Origin: Serripes groenlandicus
Lineage: Eukaryota; Mollusca; Bivalvia; Cardiida; Cardiidae
Assembly (NCBI GenBank): GCA_031761405.1
Contig: JASEVX010000003.1
Coordinates: forward strand, 148,834,555 to 148,898,554
Reading direction: 5' to 3'
Length of the DNA stretch: 64,000 nt
Shown here: positions 55,915 through 64,000 of the stretch, piece after piece
Position numbering within the stretch: position 1 is the first letter of the stretch
Layout of the letters: each line of letters starts with the position of its first letter
Made by a program: the position numbers and the translations under genes
The notes under the pieces: model-generated
Told to the model about the DNA's origin: nothing
Seen by the model: the letters and a program-made list of their open reading frames with translations, nothing else
The model's database searches: none

Positions 55915-56930
55915 AGCTCACCTGAGCTTTGCTCAAGGTGAGTTATTGTGATCGCCTTTTGTCCGTCGTGCGTCAACTTCTTATCCTCAGTAACCAGTGG
56001 GTCAATTGGGATGAAACTTCACAGAAAGCATCCTCTCAATGACCTCACCAGATTTCCTTCAAATTTTTGGGATCCATGCAGAATTCTGGTTTCCATGGCA
56101 ACGAAATGAAAAAAACTTAAAAGACCCTCTATCAGATTCCTTCAAGCCATGTTGATTGGTCGAAAAACATAGCCGCCAGGGGGGGGGGGGGGGGGGGGCT
56201 ATTTTGCCTTATATGGCTATAGTGAAAACTTAAAAAATCTTCTCCTCCGAAAGTGTTAGGCCGATTTTCAAATAATTTTGTAGAAATGTTCCTTAAGTGA
56301 CCCACTATCAGATTCCTTCAAGCCATGTTGATTTGTTGAAAAACATGGCCGCCAGTGGGCAGGGCTATTTTGCCGTATATGGCTATAGTGAAAACTTACA
56401 AAATCTTCTTCACCCAAACTGGTTGGCAGATTTTCAAATAATTTTGTAGAAATGTTCCTTGGATGACCCTCTATCAGATTCCTTCAAGCCATGTTGATTG
56501 GTCGAAAAACATGGCCGCCAGGGGGACGTGGCTATTTTGCCTTATATGGCTATAGTGAAAACTTAAAAAATCTTCTCCTCCGAAAGTGTCAGGCCGATTT
56601 TCAAATAATTTTGTAGAAATGTTCCTTAAGTGACCCACTATCAGATTCCTTCAAGCCATGTTGATTGGTTGAAAAACATGGCCGCCAGTGGGCAGGGCTA
56701 TTTTGCATTATATGGCTATAGTGAAAACTTAAAAAAATCTTCTCCTCCAAAAGTGTCAGGCCGATTTTCAAATAATTTTGTAGAAATGTCCCTAGGGTGA
56801 CCCTCTTTCAGTTTCTTCCAGGCAAGTTGATTGATCTGAAACTATGGCCGCCAGGGGGCGGGGCTTATATAGCTAAAGTGAAAAAAAATATATCAGGTGA
56901 GCGATCCAGGGCCATCATGGCTCTCTTGTT
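55915..56930 (+). mobile_element. Helentron-like AGCTCACC-family element, best copy
   Basis: The 5' end AGCTCACCTGAGC is followed by CTTTGCTCAAGGTGAGTT (hairpin-capable). About four ~190-bp internal units contain CATGGCCGCCAG and TATATGGCTATAGTGAAAAC. The 3' end is ATCAGGTGAGC, GATCCAGGGCCATCATGGCT, CTCTTGTT. Inserted between T and T of the host MITE. A 20-nt G run lies at 56179-56198. No protein. Confidence 0.75.
56179..56198. repeat. Poly(G) run, 20 nt
   Basis: An expanded version of the CCAGGGGGCGGGG motif of the family. Possible quadruplex; length uncertain. Confidence 0.95.
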
Positions 56931-56988
56931 TGACAAAATATATTCAAAGTCGTCTGCTGCAAAATTGTCGTATGAGGGAAAGGGTTAA

Positions 56989-57295
56989 CTTATTTGTTCA
57001 AATAATCTGATGCCCAAGAATCCACAGTTGTCCATATTGGGGAGAGGAATTGTTTGTCAAAACTCATTCACTTGCATGGCAAGTTTGTAAAGAATTTGCC
57101 AAAAAGAAATGGCCGACATCTGTTTATCAAAGTGAAACATTTCCGGTCTGATGATAAAGATTAGATTACTGTGAGAATACATTGGGTTAGAAATAATTGA
57201 TTTGAAAAGTTTGTCTTTTTATTGATAAATGAACTCTAAGCCATCATATAAATTCTGGTACTTTATGCTTTAAAAAGAGACAATTTCTGCAAGTA
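56989..57295. other. Unassigned sequence
   Basis: No gene seen. Confidence 0.4.
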
Positions 57296-57497
57296 AATTC
57301 TTTCCCACATACATCCTATCTGCAACAGATGACTTTGGAAACATCTAGGCTAAAGTATGAAAGCTTTCTATCAATGAGATTATAATAATAAAATAGAGAT
57401 GAAAACGTTGTGGTGAATGTAGACTTTGCTCAATATGGACTATTTCTCCTTTTGCTGCAATGTTTTCAAAATGTGTCTGCATTTTGGAAAGGGTTAT
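57296..57497. mobile_element. TTAACCC-family MITE, diverged
   Basis: Left AAATTCTTTCCCACATACAT, right ATTTTGGAAAGGGTTA. Confidence 0.65.
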
Positions 57498-57624
57498 CAG
57501 CCAGCCTTGTTTGTACCTAATTAAGTTTTATATGGATATTTGTAACATTCAGCATTTCCATTTCCAACTGTTTATCGGTTTTTTAAACAGAACTGTTTGT
57601 CTGGTATGAAGTCCAGAAATGGTT

Positions 57625-60400
57625 TAATCCGTTCCAATTTGCAGACATGTCTACCAGAGAGAAAACATTGAGACGAAAGAAGGAATTGCTCAAATTGCCA
57701 CACTATGTTATCGACTCTATTCAATTATTATCCCCTTGTCAAACAGAGTTTGAGAGGGGATATAGTAACGGGGCTGCCCATTTGTTTGTGCGTGCGTCCG
57801 TAACAACCTTGTGACCACTCTACACTGAACATCCTTCGACAGATCTTAACACACCTTGGTATACATTTAGTATATGGCAAGGTCTAGAAGCCGATTTATT
57901 TTCAAGGTCATAGGGTCAAGGCCAAGGTCAAAATTGGACTTTGACTATTTTCCCATATGACAACCTTGTGACCACTCTACACTGAACATCCTTTGACTGA
58001 TCTTAACCAAACTTGGTATACAGTTAGTATATGGCAAGGTCGAGAAGCCGATTTATTTTCAACGTCATAGGGTCAAGGCCAAGGTCAAAATTCGACTTTG
58101 ACTATTTTCCCATATAACAACCTTGTGACCACTCTACACTGAACATCCTTTGACTGATCTTAACCAAACTTGGTATACAGTTAGTATATGGCAGGTTTAG
58201 AAGCCTATTTATTTTTAAGGTCATAGGGTCAAGGTCAAGGTCAAAATTGGACTTTCCGTCCTTAACAACCTTGGACTTTGACTATTTTCCCATACAACAA
58301 CCTTGTGACCACTCTACACTGAACATCCTTTGACTGATCTTAACCAAACTTGGTATACAGTTAGTATATGGCAAGGTCGAGAAGCCGATTTATTTTCAAG
58401 GTCATAGGGTCAAGGCCAAGGTCAAAATTCGACTTTGACTATTTTCCCATATAACAACCTTGTGACCACTCTACACTGAACATCCTTTGACTGATCTTAA
58501 CCAAACTTGGTATACAGTTAGTATATGGCGGGTTTAGAAGCCTATTTATTTTTAAGGTCATAGGGTCAAGGTCAAGGTCAAAATTGAACTTTCCGTTCTT
58601 AACAACCTTGGACTTTGACTATTTTCCCATACAACAACCTTGTGACCACTCTACACTGAACATCCTTTGACTGATCTTAACCAAACTTGGTATACAGTTA
58701 GTATATGGCAAGGTCGAGAAGCCTATTTATTTTCAAGGTCATAGGGTCAAGGTCAAAATTAGACTTTCCGTCCTTAACAACCTTGTGACCACTCTACACT
58801 GAACATCCTTTGACTGATCTTAACCAAACGTGGTATACAGTTAGTATATGGCAAGGTCGAGAAGCCTATTTATTTTCAAGGTCATAGGGTCAAGGTCAAA
58901 ATTAGACTTTCCGTCCTTAACAACCTTGTGACCACTCTACACTGAACATCCTTTGACTGATCTTAACCAAACTTGGTATACAGTTAGTATATGGCAAGGT
59001 CTAGAAGCCTATTTACTTTCAAGGTCATAGGGTCAAGGTCAAAATTGGACTTGGACTATTTCCCATATAACAACCTTGTTGGTAAGGTCTAGAAGCCTAT
59101 TTATTTTCAAGGTCATAGGGTCAACGTCAAAATTGGACTTTCCGTCCTTAACAACCTTGGACTTTGACTATTTTCCCATATAACAACCTTGTTAGTATAT
59201 GGCAAGGTCTAGAAGCCTATTTATTTTTAAGGTCATAGGGTAAAGGTCAAAATTGGACTTTCCGTCCTTAACAACCTTGGACTTTGACTATTTTCCCATA
59301 TAACAACCTTGTGACCACTCTACACTGAACATCCTTTGACTGATCTTAACCAAACTTGGTATACAGTTAGTATTATGGCAAGGTCTAGAAGCCTATTTAC
59401 TTTCAAGGTCATAGGGTCAAGGTCAAAATTGGACTTGGACTATTTCCCATATAACAACCTTGTTGGTAAGGTCTAGAAGCCTATTTGTTTTCAAGGTCAT
59501 AGGGTCAAGGTCAAAATTGGACTTTCCGTCTGTAACAACCTTGTGACCACTCTACACTAAACATCCTTTGACTGCCAAACTTGGTATAAAGTTAGTATAT
59601 GGTAAGGTCTAGAAGCCTACTTATTTTCAAGGTCATAGGGTCAAGGTCAAAATTGGACTTTCTGTCCATAACAACCTTGTGACCACTCTACACTAAACAT
59701 CCTTTGACTGATCTTAACCAAACTTGGTATACAGTTAGTATATGGTAAGGTCTAGAAGACTATTCATTTTCAAGGTCATAGTGTCAAGGTCAAGGTCAAA
59801 ATTGGACTTTCCGTCCGTAACAACCTTGTGACCACTCTACACTGACATCCTTTGACCGATCTTAACCAAACTTGGTATACAGTTAGTATATGGCAAGGTC
59901 TAGAAGCCTATTTATTTTCAAGGTCATACGGTCAAGGTCAAAATTGGACTTTGACTATTTTCCCATATAACAACCTTGTGACCACTCTACACTGAACATC
60001 CTTCGACTGATCTTAACCAAACTTGGCATACAGTTAGTATATGGCAAGGTCTAGAAGCCTATTGATTGTAAATGGGCAAAGGCCGGGTCATTTGGCAAAG
60101 GCCAAATCCGGAGACAAGGACAAATTACACTTAGTTCTCTGGTACATAACATTAATAACAATTTAATAAAGGGAAGGACAAATAACATAGTTTTCTGGTA
60201 CATAACATTAATATCCAGGTCATTGGCCATATTTTTAGCCATATTTTTTAAATTGAATACCGAGGGGATGCATCCACTTTGCAGTGCCCTTGTTATATTT
60301 TCATTTACAGAGATTTTTTGTATTTAGTGTGGTCCTCAAAAAAATTCCAAACACCTTGAATATTGGAAGTTCAATTTTGACAATATCTTTAGAATATTTT
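57625..60400. mobile_element. MITE split by the 57.7-60.3 kb array
   Basis: The left half ends CGACTCTATTCAATTATT (57728). The right half resumes ATATTTTCATTTACAGAGAT at about 60294, matching the ATACTTTCATTTATAGAGAT arm of other copies. Confidence 0.65.
57730..60293. repeat. ~155-180-bp tandem array in a hairpin-ended element
   Basis: At least 13 units marked by GTGACCACTCTACACTGAAC, GGTATACAGTTAGTATATGG and AAGGTCATAGGGTCAAGGTC; several are internally deleted. The left end has TCCCCTTGTCAAAC paired with GTTTGAGAGGGGA (57731-57760). The right end GCAGTGCCCTTGTT resembles the CTCTTGTT end of the AGCTCACC family. No real coding frame. Confidence 0.88.
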
Positions 60401-60429
60401 GTCAGTCAGAGAAATTGCATGCTATGAGT

Positions 60430-60834
60430 TTCAAGGCAAGCATTATACAACAATTCCTCTGCAGAAGACTTTAAAAACATATTGACAATAGAGCTGAAAA
60501 AACTGTGGCAAAAGAAGAAGTTGCTCATTTATACAAGCAATTTCTTCTTTTGCCTCAATATTTTCAGAAGTTGTCTGCTGCAGATGCTTCAGAAAGCTTC
60601 TGGTTAAGGAATTATTCTGCTTTTCCTTTTATAGACGCTTTCTGACGCCTCTGCAGCAGACGGCTTTTCGAAAACATGGGGATAAAAGAAGAAATTGCTA
60701 ATTTTTTTCCTTTTGTCCCCATGTTTTCAACTCTTTAATTATTGTACTTTCATTTAAAGGGAGTTTCCAATTTTTTTTCGGGTATGTTTTCAAAGTTGTC
60801 TGCTGCAGAGATGTTGTATGTGGGAAAGGGTTAA
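60430..60834. mobile_element. Two TTAACCC-family MITEs
   Basis: A diverged copy (60430-60620) and one ending GTGGGAAAGGGTTAA (about 60625-60834) with arm GACGCTTTCTGACGCCTCTG. Confidence 0.78.
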
Positions 60835-62034
60835 TCAAAATCAAAAAGCATAGACTAAGATTAGATTGCATGCTCTGTACAGACTGATCTGGATCTACAT
60901 TGTTTTTAAATGTGATATGATTGAAACATTATTGATACACGTTATTAATGTTATTGCTATTTCTCTGATTGAAGCATTCAGCCTTTTTGATGACATTATT
61001 TATAAAACATTGACAAGCAAAATATCGATTTTACTTCCCGTCTCTTCCTTCGACAAAGTTGTTCTATAGAAAACCGTGACATTTACCCTGCTGCTACCTG
61101 ACACCATTTCCGTGAAAGCAAAACTTGTCTGGAAAGTTGTGATCTGGTTTTAGAAAAAATCTTTAATCAATATCATTAAGAATATGTAACATAATACCTG
61201 GCTTGTTATAAATCTATGACCATCAATTCAATGGTTCCTAGTTAGCGAGTATTGACTTTGATGTCAAAGAGCAATTCCAGGATAACTGTTTACAGTATGA
61301 GGTCTTCTTTGAAATTATTTGAGACAGTATGTTTAAAAATCATCTGCTGCAAAAGAGTAAAAACTGTAAAAAAAATTGTATTTTCAAAAGTCAAGATGGC
61401 TGCTATCCTCTTGCAAAATTGTTCAAATAATTTAATTCTATGAAGAACTTTGGTTGATGCAATATCAGAAAAAGGGACAAATGTCCAAACTAAAAAAAGA
61501 TCTTCTTGTCCAAAGGTACTGACCCGATTTGAATTTCTTTTGGCACAAGATTAATGTTCCTTGACTGAAACTCTACTAAGTTTCGTTCAAATTATTCCGA
61601 TCCTGTGAAAAACATGGACACCAGGGGAGCAGCCCTTACGAAAAGCAGTTTCGGACGACACACTTGCACTTAACTGGTAATAAGCTAACACTACAATGAT
61701 ATCTAACAGACTCCTCTGAGTGCTCACTGACAACACACTGAGAGATCAATGGTGTTTTACACCGGTAGGAATTAAAAAAATCTGGTATTTGTAACATACA
61801 GTCGAATAATTTCAGTCTGTTACCAGTTCCTGACATCAGGCTGTTGGTACAACTGGTTATAGACCGATAAGAAGTTGTTCCAAATGGAAGGTATGACTAC
61901 ACACTGACAATAACATGACATTAACATGTGAAGAAACACAGACTGACATTAGACTGACAATAAAAAACATTAATTCTAATGTGACTTTCAGGAAAAAACA
62001 ACAACAAGAACTACCAGAAACTGAGAGTTTACCT
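60835..62034. other. Mostly unassigned sequence downstream of the hAT-like gene
   Basis: An AGCTCACC-family fragment (about 61370-61625, with AACATGGACACCAGGG) is recognisable. I looked here for the missing C-terminal hAT dimerisation region of the neighbouring gene and did not find it. Confidence 0.4.
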
Positions 62035-62035
62035 T

Positions 62036-62225
62036 GTGACAATTAAAATTTAGGCATTGTTTTCACAAAACAATCTGTTATCATGGATTGTCATCAAATA
62101 TTATTTTCATAGTGACTTTTTTACTCATCTTTATGATAAATGCAGATAAAATTAACTTTAAATGGACATAATATTATACAAGCACAGAATGTACTCTGAA
62201 ATAACAATGTCTTGAACTTGGTTTG
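62036..62225. repeat. Dispersed repeat matching 40215-40440
   Basis: GTGACAATTAAAATTTAGGC, CATCAAATATTATTTTCATA and GATAAATGCAGATAAAATTA align in order with the 40-kb copy. Confidence 0.75.
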
Positions 62226-62234
62226 GAATACTTT

Positions 62235-62256
62235 TAATAATAATAATAATAATAAC
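62235..62256. repeat. (TAA)n microsatellite
   Basis: About seven TAA repeats adjoining the dispersed repeat. Confidence 0.95.
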
Positions 62257-62346
62257 TTTATTTTATGAGGGTAAAAATAACTCATTTAGTTACTTACAGA
62301 AACTAATCTTCTATGAGGCCCTCATTAAGTAAAACAATTTGAATGT

Positions 62347-63982
62347 TCATTTACTCAACAGAGTACAGTACTTGACAGCAGGACTCCGGAAATTTTGAAA
62401 TCCCAATCGGTCCGGTTGAAATAATTTTTTTAGAGTTTCATTTATTTCACTGTAATTCAGATCACGTGTCTGGAATTTGCGAGACACTTTCGCAATATCT
62501 TCCATTATGTCATTGAAAAAGTGAGTTAGGTACAGAAACTTATAAGATGTCATAGCATGGAATAGAGAATCTGACATTGGGTCTTCCTCACCGTCGCTCT
62601 GCAGAGATTTAAGCAGCGACTTCAGTGTTCTGCGTACATTAGTCACACAGTTTGCAAAGCTAAGCCACCTAACTTGATGAACCGTTAATGGTTTAACTTT
62701 TGGATCATCTAAAATGTTCTGCCAAAGTTGCAAGTGCTCTAGTCGTTTGCTCGATCTATTGAAGAATGAGTGGATCGAATGTAACATGCCTTCAAAGTAG
62801 CTCACCTCTTTAATCGACTTAGCAGCATCAAGGCTTGATAGGGCCAGTTTATGGGCTACGCAATGCATAGATAGCATATATTCGTTCTCATTTTTCAGCC
62901 TTTGAGCAACTCCGTTTTGCTTTCCAACCATAACAGCAGCACCGTCAGAACTAAACCCATATACCTTTCTAATATCTATGTCGAAGGCTTTGAGATAGCC
63001 AACAAGGGAAGAAAATACGACATTGGCATCTACAGCCGTAAGTTTGATCAAAGTCAAGTAACTTGTTTGCAGTATGCCCTTATCCAAGTAATTAATAAAC
63101 ACTATTAAGTGTTTCACCATACCAAGATCAGTGCTTTCATCTATCATCAGGCCCAGCGCTGGGCTCTGTCTGAGTTTTTCTATTAGACTATCATCAAGAG
63201 ACTGGGAAATAAGTGTTATAAACTCACTCCGTACAAGCACTGTCTTCTTGGTACAGATTTTTTGTCAGACACGTGTCGTTACATAATTGTAGCTCACAGA
63301 GCTCTGCGTACCTAGATATCGGCATATGGCTTTTAGCGACAGTGTAAGCAGTTCTTATTAGTCGGCATACAGCAGCCTCTATTTTGTCAGATTCCTTATT
63401 TATACATTCCGAGACTGAAGGAATCTGCCTCGACTGAATGTCTGAGTCCAGCTTTAAAGAATTCAAATGCCCACTACTGCCCTCGTGTTCACGTAAAAAC
63501 GAGACACGAAAATTTGTCGAACCAGACTGAGAGAACTTCGATTTGCTTTTGTGTAAAATACAAAGTGAACAGAACATTGTTCGATTTTCTGACTTGAGCC
63601 ACTTGAACTCCTCTAGCCATGACATTTGGAAGAATTTAGCTATAGAACTGTCATCACTTTTTGTCTTTTTACAAGCTTGTTCGGAGGATGCCCCACAACT
63701 GAGCTTTCTTTTTCTCTCTTTAGCATTTTGCTCATGTACCGATCCACTTTTCATGATTGAAAACGCATCCAGTTTTTTACCCATTTGATCAACCGGTTTT
63801 CCAGGCCGGATCGTATGAATTGGGTTGCCAGCCCAACATACTAACTCAGTCGGTTTGCCAATCCGACTGTTTGAGTCATTATGAACCGGTTCCCCAAACC
63901 GGTTCTCTTTGTCAACATGATCCGGGTTGCCAATCCGGTCATTTGACTTTTTGAACATCGCAAGTAAATTGCGTTGAGCCAT
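62347..63982 (-). pseudogene. hAT-type (ZNF862/KIAA1586-like) transposase-derived gene, frame-broken and C-truncated
   Basis: Two overlapping minus-strand frames encode consecutive parts of one protein. Part 1 (63982-63224, 252 aa): N-terminus MAQRNLLAMFKK, five G-x-P repeats (residues 18-63), a basic KERKRK segment (89-94), then a TTF/BED-like zinc finger with C138-x2-C141 and H166-x5-H172. Part 2 (63240-62347, 297 codons, no ATG of its own at the start): transposase core with LMIDEST (acidic pair about 34-35), YGFSSDGAAVM (D99), MHCVAHKLAL (C127, H130) and VRWLS. The usual C-terminal hAT dimerisation region is absent. Continuity is lost at about 63224-63240 by a frame change; GTGAGT occurs exactly there, so a splice donor is the alternative to a mutation. 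The final codons overlap GTAAAT, another weak donor. Likely a DNA-binding domesticated or decaying transposase. ATG 63982 is 18 bp from the window edge, so upstream exons cannot be excluded. Confidence 0.8.
63789..63941 (-). repeat. Five tandem hairpin units inside the coding region
   Basis: Each unit is an inverted repeat around a TTGCCAA-like loop: AGTCGG/CCGACT (63849-63869), AACCGG/CCGGTT (63883-63903), GATCCGG/CCGGTC, TTGGG/CCCAA and CCGG/CCGG. Each loop encodes G-x-P. Spacing is 28-37 bp. Confidence 0.7.
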
Positions 63983-64000
63983 TTCAATAAAGTATCGAAA

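Larger units (their letters stand above)
55747..56988. mobile_element. MITE carrying a 1-kb Helentron-like insertion
   Basis: The left MITE half (from the TTAA ending the previous copy) stops at GATTTTCTATTTTT (55914). The right half resumes TGACAAAATATATTCAAAGT at 56931. Joined, these give the uninterrupted arm found in intact copies (for example 47170-47200), with no duplication. Confidence 0.85.

Noticed and set aside
62902..63954. Plus-strand frames at 62902, 63543 and 63757
   Set aside because: Antisense shadows of the hAT-like gene.

Overview
The window looks like gene-poor, repeat-dense nuclear DNA of a metazoan, most likely a bivalve mollusc. The basis is AT-rich non-coding sequence, tRNA-derived SINEs with a GTGATATAACTG-type 3' tail, the AGCTCACC...GGGCCATCATGGCCCTCTTG dispersed family, and a complete DIRS retrotransposon. 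Dreissena or a relative is my impression from the repeat families and was not checked. I see no ordinary single-copy host gene that I can name.

Layout: 0-2.6 kb holds dispersed repeats (a Helentron-like tail, a SINE, MITEs). 2.7-4.4 kb is a non-autonomous hAT-like element beside a long satellite (4.4-9.4 kb, ~66-bp unit made of three ~22-mers) that is split by a solo-LTR-like insertion. 10-23 kb is unassigned sequence peppered with one MITE family (TTAACCCTTTCCC ... GGGAAAGGGTTAA, internal CTGCAG, central palindrome). 22.6-29.3 kb has a palindromic MITE, a hAT MITE with 8-bp target duplications, SINEs and a 1.2-kb hAT-like element holding a possible transposase first exon. 29.8-36.6 kb is a full DIRS-type tyrosine-recombinase retrotransposon: 149-bp identical inverted termini, an internal complementary region, gag-like ORF, RT/RNase H/methyltransferase-like ORF and tyrosine recombinase ORF. 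37-57 kb is MITE and Helentron-like territory with three minisatellites. 57.7-60.3 kb is a tandem array inserted in a MITE. 62.3-64.0 kb is a frame-broken, C-terminally truncated hAT-type (ZNF862/KIAA1586-like) transposase-derived gene on the minus strand.

How the parts relate: the MITE copies act as landing pads. A SINE, several Helentron-like elements and the 57.7-kb array all sit inside MITE copies, so insertion sites can be reconstructed. In the DIRS element, gag and recombinase share one reading frame separated by a single UAG, while RT lies in another frame overlapping both. Most short open frames in the window are repeat shadows. Four weak exon-like segments (17.4, 43.2, 51.0 and 52.9 kb) are recorded as tentative.
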